Below, piece by piece: positions 1 to 8,271 of a stretch of 64,000 nt of DNA; within the stretch, counting starts at the first letter, position 1, and each line of letters opens with the position of its first letter. The notes beneath the pieces were generated by a model that was given only the letters and a program-made list of their open reading frames with translations, made no database searches and had not been told where the DNA came from. This DNA is from an uncultured Caulobacter sp. (GTDB taxonomy: Bacteria; Pseudomonadota; Alphaproteobacteria; Caulobacterales; Caulobacteraceae): the NCBI GenBank assembly GCA_937925635.1, contig CALALX010000091.1, forward strand, positions 1 to 64,000, in the 5' to 3' direction. The position numbers and the translations under genes were made by a program.

Positions 1-589
<589 letters not shown>

Positions 590-610
590 TCAAGCCGACG
601 GCGAAAAGGG

Positions 611-647
611 CGCCCCGGAGAGCGATCTCCGGGGCGTTTCTTTTTTT
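611..647 (+). terminator. Rho-independent terminator of hppA
   Basis: An 11-bp perfect stem (cgccccggaga / tctccggggcg) with a gcga tetraloop is followed by a T-rich tail (tttctttttttt). It starts 22 bases after the hppA stop codon. Confidence 0.93.
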
Positions 648-736
648 GCTGCGCTCACGTCGAGAGGAGGCAGTCCGCTATGGGTGGGAAGCGGAACTAT
701 AGCGCCCATAGTGCGAACACCAACGCCCCCCCAACT

Positions 737-869
737 CCGCTCATCCTCGCGGAAGCGAGGACCCAGGCTTTCTGATGCAGCGGCTCATCGCAGGGACTAG
801 CGAACACATCCCCAACCATGAGTGCACCGGCCGTAAACCTGGGTCCTCGCGTCCGCGAGGATGAGCGGG
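737..869. repeat. REP-like inverted repeat pair (family B)
   Basis: The left arm (737-770, ccgctcatcctcgcggaagc...) and right arm (837-869, ending gcgaggatgagcgg) are near-perfect reverse complements of about 33 bp, each with its own short internal palindrome (ctcgcggaagcgag), separated by about 66 bp. The same architecture occurs at 25773-25857 and as a half copy at 55676-55703. Confidence 0.75.
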
Positions 870-967
870 GGGAAGGGGGATTGCAGTCCGCGAGGGGGCG
901 GTAGCGGCTCATTGAGCTTCGAGCTTCGTTCCCCATCCCTACCTCGCCGCCCCGCCAAGCGGGACTT

Positions 968-986
968 CCGGGACATATAGTCCCGG
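968..986. other. Short hairpin in a gggac-repeat stretch
   Basis: Arms ccgggac/gtcccgg enclose atata. The surrounding bases (961-1000) contain four further gggac units. No associated gene or promoter could be assigned. Confidence 0.4.
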
Positions 987-1281
987 GACAAGGCGGGACA
1001 TTCGGCCCCATTCGGAGACATCGCGGGCCGCCCGCCGTCCGGCCGCTTATCCGCGCCCTTGCGCCAGGGCTCATACTGGCCGGATGTCGTCGTCGCTCCC
1101 CCTTCCACTGCCGCCCCGATCCCAAGGCCCGGAAGGCGTCGAGGGCCGAAGCCGCGTGGCGGCCATCGCCGCGCATCGGCCGGCGTCGCGCGCAGCGAGG
1201 GCGCGTCCATCCCCCTATCGTGCCCTCGCGAAGCGGCTGCTGCACAGGGGTCACGAAGACTGCGAGACACTGGATACAGAA

Positions 1282-1323
1282 AAGCGGCCGCTTCACCATC
1301 GTCAGGTGGTCAAGCGGCCGCTT
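1282..1323 (-). terminator. bamE: Probable terminator of bamE built from two aagcggccgctt palindromes
   Basis: Two identical 12-bp palindromes (1282-1293 and 1312-1323) with complementary flanks (cacc / ggtg) can form one long stem. Read on the minus strand the structure ends in ttttct, and it lies 25-65 bases beyond the bamE stop codon. Confidence 0.7.
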
Positions 1324-1347
1324 GAGGCTCGTGTCGGCGTCGTGAGC

Positions 1348-1836
1348 CTAGCGGTCGCCGGGGCGGCCGCCGGGGACGCGCTCTTCCTCGTCGCGGGGCA
1401 GCATGCCGCCGCGGCCGACGTTGCCGAGCAACTGCTCGAGGATGGTCATCTCGCGACCACGGGTCGGCGTCTCGCGATCGTTGAAGGCGAAGACCTTGCC
1501 GTCCTTCAGCGTGTACTGGCTGACGGACTGGACCTGTTCGGTGGCCGGATCGAAGGCGATGGCGACGATGTCGCGCTTGGCCACGCGGGGCTGATAGAAG
1601 GCGACCCGGTCGGTGACCTGGCTCATGTAGAACCAGATGTTCGGGTCGAAGGTCGACTGCACCGAGGGCGAGCCGAGCTTGCCCATCACGGTCGACTTGG
1701 TGTCCTCGCCCGGCTTGACGTCGGTGGGGCTGACCTCGATCGCCTGGAAGCCCGAGTAGCTGGTGATGGGCGTGCAGGCGCCGGTCGCCAGAAGGGCCGT
1801 CGCGGCGGCGGTGGCAAGAACGACTTTACGAAACAT
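1348..1836 (-). CDS. bamE: Outer membrane protein assembly factor BamE (SmpA/OmlA) lipoprotein
   Basis: Small lipoprotein of the BAM complex, which folds beta-barrel proteins into the outer membrane. The 162-residue product begins with a lipoprotein signal peptide ending in a lipobox (LLATGAC, Cys20). The SmpA/OmlA fold follows, with the family signature around residues 37-75 (DVKPGEDTKSTVMGKLGSPS, then FDPNIWFYMSQ) and the final strand VFAFNDRETPTRGREMTILEQLLGNVGRGG, which is typical of alphaproteobacterial BamE. The tail after about residue 145 is acidic/basic and unstructured. It is transcribed divergently from the bc1 chaperone gene, the usual alphaproteobacterial arrangement, and has its own terminator. 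Confidence 0.95.
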   Translation of the reverse strand: MFRKVVLATAAATALLATGACTPITSYSGFQAIEVSPTDVKPGEDTKSTVMGKLGSPSVQSTFDPNIWFYMSQVTDRVAFYQPRVAKRDIVAIAFDPATEQVQSVSQYTLKDGKVFAFNDRETPTRGREMTILEQLLGNVGRGGMLPRDEEERVPGGRPGDR

Positions 1837-1952
1837 CTCGGCTCCCGGTGCGCTTGCTTTGAGCGCAGTGCTTTGACCTATCGCCCGCGGGCGCTTAGTT
1901 CAATGCCCCGCTTTAGGTCCGACCGGCGGCGAAATCGAGGCGATATTCCACG

Positions 1953-2480
1953 ATGCTCCAGCGTTTCTTCAGGCCCAGACCCGCGAAAGTCGCCGGCGAG
2001 GCCCTCTACGCCGCGGCGGCGGCGCAGGCGCGGACGCCGGCCTTCTACGCCGCCGCCGGTGTCCCGGACACGCGCGAGGGCCGCTTCGAGCTCTACACCC
2101 TGCACGTGGTGCTGCTCATGGACCGCCTGCGCGGACAGGGCGACCAGGCCGATGAGACGAGCCTGGCGCTGTCGGAGCGGTACGTGCGGGGTCTGGACGA
2201 CGCCTTTCGCGAGCTGGGCGTCGGCGACATCGCCCTGGCGAAGAAGATGAAGACGCTGGGACAGGCCTTCTATGGTCGTCTCAAGGCCTACGGCGAGGCC
2301 TTCGCGGCCTTGCCGGATGCCGGCATGCTGGAGGAGGTCGTGGCGCGCACCCTTCTCGAGGGCGGGGAGGGCGATCGGGCCGGATTGACCCGCTATGCCC
2401 TGCGCACCCGCGAATCGCTGGCGGCCCAGCCGCTCGACAGACTCTGCGCCGGCGATGTGACCTGGGAGCCCTGGGCATGA
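1953..2480 (+). CDS. Ubiquinol-cytochrome c chaperone family protein (CBP3-like)
   Basis: Homologue of the CBP3/UQCC1 family, which assists assembly of cytochrome b into the bc1 complex. The 175-residue protein shows the family core from about residue 24: RTPAFYAAAGVPDTREGRFELYTLH, then LALSERYVRGLDDAFRELGVGDIALAKKMK and AFYGRLKAYGEAF. No membrane segment or signal peptide is present, in keeping with a cytoplasmic chaperone. It overlaps the next gene (yceD) by 4 bases (ATGA), so the two are translationally coupled; this pair precedes plsX-fabH in many alphaproteobacteria. Confidence 0.92.
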   Translation: MLQRFFRPRPAKVAGEALYAAAAAQARTPAFYAAAGVPDTREGRFELYTLHVVLLMDRLRGQGDQADETSLALSERYVRGLDDAFRELGVGDIALAKKMKTLGQAFYGRLKAYGEAFAALPDAGMLEEVVARTLLEGGEGDRAGLTRYALRTRESLAAQPLDRLCAGDVTWEPWA

Positions 2481-3013
2481 TCGGCGCTTCGCCCTGGAAG
2501 GAGACCCTGCGCTTCGCGGACCTGGCCCGGGGTCCCGTGCGCCGGTCGCTGGAGGCCGACGCGAGCACCCGCAAGGCGGTTGCACGACACCTCGACGTGG
2601 AGGCGGTCAAGACGCTGACCGCCGAAGTGACGGTGCGGCCTTGGCTCGACGGCGCCGAGCTGGAGGGCCGTTTCCGCGCCGATGTGACGCAGCTGTGCAG
2701 CCTGAGCGCGGAGCTTTTCGACGAGGCGGTCGCCGGCGAATTCGTGATCCGCGTCCTGCCCGCCGGCAGTCCCAACGCGCCGCAGGAGGACGAGGGCGAG
2801 GAGATCGATCTTGATCCCGACGCCGACGACCCGCCGGACGTCGTCGAGGGCGAGACGATCGATCTGGGCGGCTACGTCGTCGAGCATCTGTCGCTCGAGC
2901 TGGATCCATTTCCGCGCAAGCCCGGCGCGACGTTCGAACAACCCGAATCAACCGAACCGGCCTCGCCATTCGCCGTTCTGCGCTCGCTGAAGAAGGACAA
3001 CGCCCCGGAATGA
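2477..3013 (+). CDS. yceD: YceD/DUF177 family protein (23S rRNA accumulation protein)
   Basis: DUF177 proteins are linked to 23S rRNA maturation or accumulation and in many bacteria sit beside rpmF and plsX. The 178-residue protein has the family core AEVTVRPWLDGAELEGRFRADVTQLCSLS, an acidic stretch (about residues 100-125, EEDIDLDPDADDPPD-type) and the family's GYVVEHLSLELDPFPRKPGA motif near residues 134-155. Unlike in enterobacteria, rpmF is absent between this gene and plsX, which is normal for this group. The start overlaps the preceding stop (ATGA). Confidence 0.92.
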   Translation: MIGASPWKETLRFADLARGPVRRSLEADASTRKAVARHLDVEAVKTLTAEVTVRPWLDGAELEGRFRADVTQLCSLSAELFDEAVAGEFVIRVLPAGSPNAPQEDEGEEIDLDPDADDPPDVVEGETIDLGGYVVEHLSLELDPFPRKPGATFEQPESTEPASPFAVLRSLKKDNAPE

Positions 3014-3088
3014 CCAGCCTCAGAGGCCGGGCTTGCATCATTGCGCCGCGGGGGTAAGTTCCGCCCGCTGCGCCCCGAGGGCGCGTCC

Positions 3089-4171
3089 GTGACGGAATCG
3101 CGACCGGCCTTGCCCAAATCACTCGTCATCTCGATCGACGCCATGGGCGGCGACCATGGGCCGTCCGTAACGGTTCCGGCTGTCGATCTGGCGGCCACGG
3201 CGCTGCCGGACGTGACCTTCCTGCTCCACGGCGACGAGGCGAAGATCAACGCCGAGCTGGCCCGGTGTCCGGCGGCCCGGGCCGTCAGCCAGGTCCGGCA
3301 CACCGACAAGGCGATCTCGATGGACGAGAAGCCCGCCCAGGCCATGCGCCGCGGCAAGGGCTCCAGCGTGTGGAACGCCGCTGAGTCTGTGAAGGCGGGC
3401 GAGGCGTCGGCGGCCGTCTCGGCCGGCAATACCGGCGCGCTGATGGCCATCTCGATGCTGGTCCTGCGCATGGCCGAGCACATCAAACGCCCGGCCATCG
3501 TGGCCAGCTGGCCGACCAGCCGCGGCATCACCGCAGTGCTCGACGTCGGCGCCAACGTTGAGAGCGACGCTGAGCAGCTGGTCGAGTTCGCCATCATGGG
3601 CGCGGCCTTTCACCACGCCGTGCACGGCTCGCATCGACCGACTGTGGGCCTGCTCAACGTCGGCTCGGAGGAGCAAAAGGGGCATGAGGAGGTCCGCGAG
3701 GCCAACGCCCTGCTGCGGGCGACGACCCTCGACCTCGACTACCGCGGCTTCGTCGAAGGCAACGACATCGCCAAGGGCACGGTCGATGTCATTGTCACCG
3801 ATGGCTTCACGGGCAACATCGCGCTGAAGACCGCCGAGGGCCTGGCGCGGTTCTTCGCCAATGAGTTGCGGACCACCTTCAAGTCCGGTCCGTTGTCCAT
3901 GCTCGGAGCGCTCTTCGCAGCCGGGGCGCTGGGCAAGATGCGCAAGCGCATGGATCCGGGCGCCGTCAACGGAGGTCCTCTGCTGGGCCTCAACGGCATC
4001 GTCGTGAAGAGCCACGGCGGCGCCGACGCAAAGGGTTTCGCAGCGGCCATCCGCGTCGCCGTCGACCTGGCCCGAAGCGATTTCTCGGCCGAGATCGAGC
4101 GCAATATGACGCGGTTGACGGCCAGCCTGTCGAAGCCGGCTGTCGCGCCGGCGCAAGGAGCGAGCGAGTGA
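3089..4171 (+). CDS. plsX: Phosphate acyltransferase PlsX
   Basis: Converts acyl-ACP to acyl-phosphate, the donor for PlsY in membrane phospholipid synthesis. Family motifs are clear: SIDAMGGDHGP near the N-terminus, AVSAGNTGALMA, DVGANVES, VGLLNVGSEEQKG, VDVIVTDGFTGNIALKTAEG and a final GLNGIVVKSHG. I chose the GTG at 3089 (VTESRPALPK, 360 residues); the frame is open to a TTG at 3041, but the extra 16 residues are basic and not conserved in the family as I know it. The last 4 bases overlap fabH (GTGA), so plsX and fabH form a lipid-synthesis operon. Confidence 0.96.
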   Translation: MTESRPALPKSLVISIDAMGGDHGPSVTVPAVDLAATALPDVTFLLHGDEAKINAELARCPAARAVSQVRHTDKAISMDEKPAQAMRRGKGSSVWNAAESVKAGEASAAVSAGNTGALMAISMLVLRMAEHIKRPAIVASWPTSRGITAVLDVGANVESDAEQLVEFAIMGAAFHHAVHGSHRPTVGLLNVGSEEQKGHEEVREANALLRATTLDLDYRGFVEGNDIAKGTVDVIVTDGFTGNIALKTAEGLARFFANELRTTFKSGPLSMLGALFAAGALGKMRKRMDPGAVNGGPLLGLNGIVVKSHGGADAKGFAAAIRVAVDLARSDFSAEIERNMTRLTASLSKPAVAPAQGASE

Positions 4172-5145
4172 GCGTTCTGCGTAGCGTGGTGACCGGCGTC
4201 GGCGGCTATCTACCCGAGGACGTCGTCACCAATGAGGACCTGTCGCGCATCGTCGACACCTCCGACGACTGGATCCGGGAGCGCACCGGCATTCGTCGCC
4301 GACACAGGGCGGCGGACGACCAGGCCGTGTCGGATCTGGCCGTCGAGGCCGCCAAGAAGGCCCTGGCCGCCGCCGGCCGGACGCCCGCCGACGTCGACCT
4401 GATCGTCGTCGCCACGACCACCGCCGACATGACCTTCCCCGCCACGGCCGCTATCGTCCAGCGCAAGCTGGGTTGTCCGGTGGGCGTCGCGTTCGACGTG
4501 CAGGCGGTCTGTTCCGGCTTCATCTACGCCCTGACCGTCGCCGACGGCTTCGTGGCCCGGGGGCACAGCAAGTGCGCGCTGGTGATCGGCGCCGAGACCA
4601 TGACCCGCCTGATGGACTGGTCCGACCGCGGCACCTGCGTGCTGTTCGGCGACGGGGCCGGCGCTGTGGTGATCGAGCCCGGCGAAGGGCAGGGGACGGT
4701 CGAGGACCGGGGTCTGCTCGGATTCGCCCTGCGTTGCGACGGGACCAAGCAGGACCTGCTCTACGTCGACGGCGGTCCCTCGACGACGGGCACGGTGGGC
4801 AAGCTGCGCATGCAGGGCAACCAGGTGTTCAAGCACGCGGTGATCAACATCTCCGAGGCGGTGATCGCGGCCGCCGGCGCCGCGGGCGTCGAGGTCAAGG
4901 ACGTGGACTGGTTCATCCCTCACCAGGCCAACCAGCGCATCCTCGCCGGCGTGGCCAATCGCCTGGGCATCGACGAGGCCAAGGTCGTGCAGACGGTGGG
5001 CGATCACGCCAACACCTCGGCCGCCTCGATTCCGCTGGCCTGGGCGGAAGCGGCCGGCGATGGACGGATCAAGCCCGGCGATCTGCTGCTGCTCGAAGCC
5101 ATGGGCGGCGGCCTCACCTGGGGCGCCTGCGTCGTCCGGGTTTAG
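4168..5145 (+). CDS. fabH: 3-oxoacyl-ACP synthase III (KAS III)
   Basis: Starts fatty acid synthesis by condensing acetyl-CoA with malonyl-ACP. The 325-residue protein carries the complete Cys-His-Asn triad: Cys115 in DVQAVCSGFIYAL, His252 in FIPHQANQRIL and Asn282 in GDHANTSAAS. The N-terminal TSDDWIRERTGIRRRH and C-terminal GGGLTWGACVVRV are typical. It uses a GTG start overlapping the plsX stop. Confidence 0.97.
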   Translation: MSVLRSVVTGVGGYLPEDVVTNEDLSRIVDTSDDWIRERTGIRRRHRAADDQAVSDLAVEAAKKALAAAGRTPADVDLIVVATTTADMTFPATAAIVQRKLGCPVGVAFDVQAVCSGFIYALTVADGFVARGHSKCALVIGAETMTRLMDWSDRGTCVLFGDGAGAVVIEPGEGQGTVEDRGLLGFALRCDGTKQDLLYVDGGPSTTGTVGKLRMQGNQVFKHAVINISEAVIAAAGAAGVEVKDVDWFIPHQANQRILAGVANRLGIDEAKVVQTVGDHANTSAASIPLAWAEAAGDGRIKPGDLLLLEAMGGGLTWGACVVRV

Positions 5146-5241
5146 GCCGGGATTACGCTGATCGCGGGAACCCTTTGACTTGACGCGGCAATCGGGCCAT
5201 GCACCCTGCGTTGTCATAGGGGTGTTTTGGAGACCGGGGGC

Positions 5242-5544
5242 ATGAAGGGCGCGACCCTCACGCGGGCGGACCTCACCGAAGCGGTGCATGAGGAAGTCGG
5301 ACTGACGCGGCAGGACTGCGGCGGCCTGGTCGAGCGCACCCTCGATCTCGTCGCGGAGGCGCTGGAAAACGGCGAAACCGTGAAGCTGTCCGGCTTCGGC
5401 GTGTTTCAGGTCCGCGCCAAGCGCGCCCGCATGGGCCGCAATCCGAAGACCGGCGAGCCGGCCGAGATCGAACCCCGCCGGGTGATCGGTTTCCGCGCCT
5501 CGCAGGTCATGAAGGCGCGCATCGACCGCGCGCTCAGCGACTAG
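5242..5544 (+). CDS. ihfA: Integration host factor subunit alpha
   Basis: DNA-bending HU/IHF-family protein, 100 residues from the ATG at 5242 (MKGATLTRADLTEAVHEEVGLT). The family signature around the beta arm (SGFGVFQVRAKRARMGRNPKTGEPAEI) includes the proline that intercalates into DNA. An upstream in-frame TTG at 5227 is less likely as the start because a ggag box lies just in front of 5242. It follows fabH with a 96-bp spacer and precedes the MerR gene by 8 bp; ihfA followed by merR is a conserved alphaproteobacterial pair. Besides nucleoid architecture, IHF would assist the integrase of the neighbouring element. Confidence 0.95.
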   Translation: MKGATLTRADLTEAVHEEVGLTRQDCGGLVERTLDLVAEALENGETVKLSGFGVFQVRAKRARMGRNPKTGEPAEIEPRRVIGFRASQVMKARIDRALSD

Positions 5545-5552
5545 GCCGGGCC

Positions 5553-5975
5553 GTGGCGAAGGGCCCCAACGCCTTCCGCACCATCTCCGAAGCCGCCGAT
5601 GAGCTTGGCGTGCCGCAGCATGTGCTGCGCTTCTGGGAGACGAAGTTCTCCTTCATCCGCCCCATGAAGCGGGCCGGCGGGCGGCGCTTCTATCGTCCGC
5701 AGGACATCGCCGTGCTGCGCGGCGTACGCGCGCTGCTGCACGATGAGGGCTACACCATCAAGGGCGTCCAGAAGCTCCACAAGGAGCAGGGCGTCCGCCG
5801 TCTGGCCTCGGTCGGCGAGGGCGGCGAGGTCCCGACCCCGGCCGCGGGCGAGGCGCTGATCGAGCCCGCATCGGCCGCCTCGGGCGGCGGCGAGGCGCGC
5901 GAGCGGCTGACCGCGACCCTGGGCGACCTGACCGCCATCAAGGCCCGCCTCGACGCCCTGCTAAGGCGCGGCTGA
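5553..5975 (+). CDS. MerR family transcriptional regulator
   Basis: A 140-residue regulator with an N-terminal winged-helix MerR domain (residues 9-75: FRTISEAADELGVPQHVLRFWE, then RRFYRPQDIAVLRGVRALL). The downstream half is Ala/Gly/Glu rich with a weak helix at the end, and no metal-binding cysteines are seen, so it is not a metal sensor of the classical type. It uses a GTG start, lies 8 bp after ihfA and is probably cotranscribed with it. Its target cannot be read from the sequence. Confidence 0.92.
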   Translation: MAKGPNAFRTISEAADELGVPQHVLRFWETKFSFIRPMKRAGGRRFYRPQDIAVLRGVRALLHDEGYTIKGVQKLHKEQGVRRLASVGEGGEVPTPAAGEALIEPASAASGGGEARERLTATLGDLTAIKARLDALLRRG

Positions 5976-5993
5976 AACAGCCCAGATTGCCCA

Positions 5994-6022
5994 TTGCCGG
6001 GTCGGGAGGCGGCGCCTATAAG
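5994..6022 (+). promoter_or_regulatory. Promoter of tRNA-Pro(GGG)
   Basis: TTGCCG (5994-5999), 17-bp spacer and TATAAG (6017-6022) lie about 50 bases before the mature tRNA. Confidence 0.65.
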
Positions 6023-6069
6023 GGCGCTCCCCATCGACGGGCTGTTCGCGGCGCGTCGTAAAACGGTGT

Positions 6070-6146
<77 letters not shown>

Positions 6147-6207
6147 CTGTTTTCCTTGAAGAATTTGGCCATTTCACCCCCTCGGGGCGGGTCCGGCTGA
6201 AGGCCGA

Positions 6208-6228
6208 AGGTAACATCCTAGGTAACAT
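6208..6228 (+). promoter_or_regulatory. Putative integrase arm-type sites in attL
   Basis: Two exact copies of aggtaacat (6208-6216 and 6220-6228), 12 bp apart, lie about 60 bp inside attL. The reverse complement of the same word is found immediately upstream of the integrase start codon at the other end. Confidence 0.55.
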
Positions 6229-6313
6229 GGAAGTGACTGGGGATTGGTCTCGGGAGACGCCTAGGGCCGCCCCGGTCTCCCGAAACGGCCCCCCATTTGG
6301 CGATTCGCGCTGA

Positions 6314-6607
6314 TCAGCCGGCGCGGATCAACGTCATGATGATCTGACGAACAAGCCGGGCGTCGCCGCTTTGCTCGTCCGCCAGCCATTCGTCGATCGC
6401 TTCCAGGTCGTCGCCGTGAAGCACGCGAAGTGCCTGGAGCCGGGCGCCGACGTGGTCGGACTCCATTGGCAAGGCTTCCACGGCCGCCAGGTAGCGCTCC
6501 GAGGCGTCTTCCCATGCCTTGAAGTCTTCGTCGCGCAGGCTGGCGTCAGCGGTCCGCCTGAGAGCGAGCACGGCGTCGCCGGCGAGCTCTTGGAACGTGC
6601 GGGCCAT
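6314..6607 (-). CDS. Hypothetical element protein (97 aa)
   Basis: Not recognised. It is a small acidic, mostly helical protein (MARTFQELAGDAVLALRR..., ending MTLIRAG) without membrane segments or cysteines. It is the last gene of a three-gene minus-strand unit (7085-6314) whose members are joined by start/stop overlaps, so its start at 6607 is well supported. The unit lies next to attL and diverges from the RHH-like gene at 7176, a position typical of accessory or control genes. Confidence 0.65.
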   Translation of the reverse strand: MARTFQELAGDAVLALRRTADASLRDEDFKAWEDASERYLAAVEALPMESDHVGARLQALRVLHGDDLEAIDEWLADEQSGDARLVRQIIMTLIRAG

Positions 6608-6825
6608 CAGAACACCTCCACGGGCTGGCGGTCGGCTTCGTCGACGTCCGGTTCGCGCTCGTCAACGCCCTCGTCTTCGCAGGCGCCGCCCTCGTCTTCG
6701 CACTGGTCCTCGAGGTCCGGGTCGCCGTCGAAGGCGTCCAGCGCGGCGATTGCGGCCTCTATGGCCGCCTCCAGAGCCCACCGGCGGCTCTGGATAGGTT
6801 CAGGCTGCATCATGGCGGCGCGCAT
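6607..6825 (-). CDS. Hypothetical acidic element protein (72 aa)
   Basis: Not recognised. The N-terminal half is helical (RRWALEAAIEAAIAALDAFDGDPD); the C-terminal half is strongly acidic with two cysteines (EDQCEDEGGACEDEGVDE). The start codon overlaps the stop of the gene before it (ATGA at 6825), and its end touches the start of the gene after it. High negative charge is common among small phage proteins that mimic DNA, but nothing specific supports that here. Confidence 0.6.
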   Translation of the reverse strand: MRAAMMQPEPIQSRRWALEAAIEAAIAALDAFDGDPDLEDQCEDEGGACEDEGVDEREPDVDEADRQPVEVF

Positions 6826-7085
6826 CAGTAGAAGCCCCCGTTGGCGCGCAGGAGGGCCTTGGCGGCTTCGATGACGCGGAGGCGCAGGGCCGGCCCAACG
6901 CCGAATGAGAACGCCGCGGCGTCGCTGGCGACGGGGCAGCCGATCCAGACAACTTCATCCTTCGGATCCAGCCATTGGAAGTGGCCGCCGAGCTCGCGGA
7001 ACCTGGCGATCCAGGCGCCAACGTCTTCGTCGGTCGGTTCGGAGTGAAGCGCCTCGGCGGGCGTGTTATGGGCGTGTTCAGCCAA
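6825..7085 (-). CDS. Hypothetical element protein (86 aa)
   Basis: Not recognised. First gene of the three-gene unit running toward attL. The sequence (ALHSEPTDEDVGAWIARFRELGGHFQWLDPKDEVVWIG, then a helical C-terminus ending RANGGFY) looks like a small folded globular protein. Its promoter must lie in the 7086-7175 interval shared with the divergent RHH-like gene. Confidence 0.65.
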   Translation of the reverse strand: MAEHAHNTPAEALHSEPTDEDVGAWIARFRELGGHFQWLDPKDEVVWIGCPVASDAAAFSFGVGPALRLRVIEAAKALLRANGGFY

Positions 7086-7163
7086 TGCCCGGTTCCTCTC
7101 ATGAACGGGGTTGCGGTCAGGGTCGGGCGGGAGTTGCTGCTTCCGTCCGGCCCGAATTTATGC

Positions 7164-7181
7164 AACCATGAACCTATGGTT
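7164..7181. promoter_or_regulatory. Possible operator overlapping the RHH-like gene start
   Basis: Inverted repeat aaccat-gaacct-atggtt; the right arm contains the start codon of the 7176 gene. The word tgcaacc also recurs at 7161 and 7184. The site lies between two divergent transcription units of the element. Confidence 0.4.
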
Positions 7182-7346
7182 TCTGCAACCAAAAAGACGG
7201 GTCGGCCAGCAACCGGGATCGGAACGCCTGTGCAGGTCCGCCTGCAGCCCGACCAGCTGGCCAAGTTGGACGCATGGCGCACGGCGAACGGGAATCCGAC
7301 TAGGCCTGAGGCGGTTCGTGCGATCCTGGCGGAGAAGTTGAGCTAG
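7176..7346 (+). CDS. Small ribbon-helix-helix-like DNA-binding protein (56 aa)
   Basis: Starting from the ATG at 7176 the product is MVSATKKTGRPATGIGTPVQV... followed by RLQPDQLAKLDAWRTANG and TRPEAVRAILAEKL. A short strand (TPVQVRLQ), a helix (PDQLAKLDAWRTAN) and a second helix (RPEAVRAILAEKL) with the R-P-E-A-V-R turn match the ribbon-helix-helix pattern of CopG/Arc-type repressors. The frame stays open upstream to 6975, but that part overlaps the opposite gene and is not RHH-like. It is probably an autorepressor and may also control the divergent unit. Confidence 0.7.
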   Translation: MVSATKKTGRPATGIGTPVQVRLQPDQLAKLDAWRTANGNPTRPEAVRAILAEKLS

Positions 7347-7443
7347 GCGAGCGGCATCTGCAGCGCGAGCACAACTGAGTTCGCCCGCCTTGCGCGAGGC
7401 AATCAAGACGCTACGGTGCCACTAGCAGCGTATGCGAGGGGCT

Positions 7444-7878
7444 ATGACGCAAACGGGATTGAGCGCCGACACACAGGCCATGATGGCTTTCGAGAGCCAA
7501 AAGAAGTCAGCAGGGATCGCCTACGTCCTCTGGTTTTTCGCCGGCGGATTCGGAGGACACCGGTTTTACCTCGGCCGCACGGGCTCCGCGGTCGGCCAGC
7601 TTGTTCTCGCGCTCCTCGGCTGGCCACTTCTCTTCGCCGCAGGCTTCGGCCTGGTCCTGCTCGCGCCGTTGGGCGTGTGGCTGATCGTCGACCTGTTCCT
7701 GATCCCAGGGATTATCTCCGAGCACAACGGCGTCCTGATGAAGCGTCTCAACAGCGCTGTCACGCCCGATCGCCGAGTCGATGTCGCCGATGAACTCACC
7801 AAGCTGGCCGACCTCCGCGACAAGGGGATTCTGACCGAGACTGAGTTCGCCGCCCGCAAAGCCAAGTTGATCGACTAG
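7444..7878 (+). CDS. TM2 domain protein with C-terminal SHOCT motif
   Basis: Membrane protein of 144 residues from the ATG at 7444 (preceded by gcgagggg); another ATG at 7432 is possible. The TM2 signature is clear: KKSAGIAYVLWFFAGGFGGHRFYLGR, a second hydrophobic hairpin (QLVLALLGWPLLFAAGFGLVLLAPLG, VWLIVDLFLIPG) and a C-terminal SHOCT-like helix pair (LTKLADLRDKGILTETEFAARKAKLI). The function of TM2 proteins in bacteria is poorly defined. Inside a phage-like element it is likely cargo. Confidence 0.85.
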   Translation: MTQTGLSADTQAMMAFESQKKSAGIAYVLWFFAGGFGGHRFYLGRTGSAVGQLVLALLGWPLLFAAGFGLVLLAPLGVWLIVDLFLIPGIISEHNGVLMKRLNSAVTPDRRVDVADELTKLADLRDKGILTETEFAARKAKLID

Positions 7879-7976
7879 CGTCCATCCACAGGACTCTTTT
7901 CCCATCCGCTAGCCGCCGATCGGGGTCGGTGCCATGCTCTCCGGGTGTGGGCGCGTCATGATCAAGCCGCCCGCAC

Positions 7977-8258
7977 ATGCCCCCTGAGCCTGGCGTTCCC
8001 GTCGCCGCCTACCTTCACCAAGGCCAGTGCGCCAGCGTCGCCTTCCACTGTCAGGACTGCGCCACCATCCGCCGCGTTCCGCTGCAGGTCGTGCTCGGCC
8101 GCCTGAGGGCCCTGGGGCTGGATCCTGCGACCACGGGTATCAGGACGCTCTGGCGCCACGCTCGACGGCCCTGTGAAGGCTGCGGAGGCCTGTACTTCGA
8201 GACGCGGCCCGACTGGCATAGCGTGCCCGGCGCCGACGGCATGACGCCCGCGCCGTGA
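7977..8258 (+). CDS. Hypothetical protein with two CxxC knuckles (93 aa)
   Basis: Not assigned to a family. Two CxxC pairs (FHCQDCATIRR near residue 24 and RPCEGCGGLYFETRP near residue 67) suggest one zinc site bridged by a helical middle. It has no signal peptide. It is a monocistronic plus-strand gene between the TM2 gene and the end of the tape measure gene, converging with the latter. Confidence 0.6.
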   Translation: MPPEPGVPVAAYLHQGQCASVAFHCQDCATIRRVPLQVVLGRLRALGLDPATTGIRTLWRHARRPCEGCGGLYFETRPDWHSVPGADGMTPAP

Positions 8259-8271
8259 CGCATCGCCAACC

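Larger units (their letters stand above)
590..1347. other. 758-bp non-coding stretch between hppA and bamE
   Basis: It holds, in order, the hppA terminator, a REP-like inverted pair (737-869), a small hairpin inside a gggac-rich stretch (968-986) and the bamE terminator (1282-1323). Open frames exist on both strands but they are rich in Arg/Pro/Ala, have no convincing ribosome binding site and resemble no family I recognise, so I call no gene here. Confidence 0.6.

Noticed and set aside
697..1325. Several open frames on both strands between hppA and bamE
   Set aside because: They overlap each other, have Arg/Pro/Ala-rich products, no ribosome sites, and cross the REP-like repeat and terminator.
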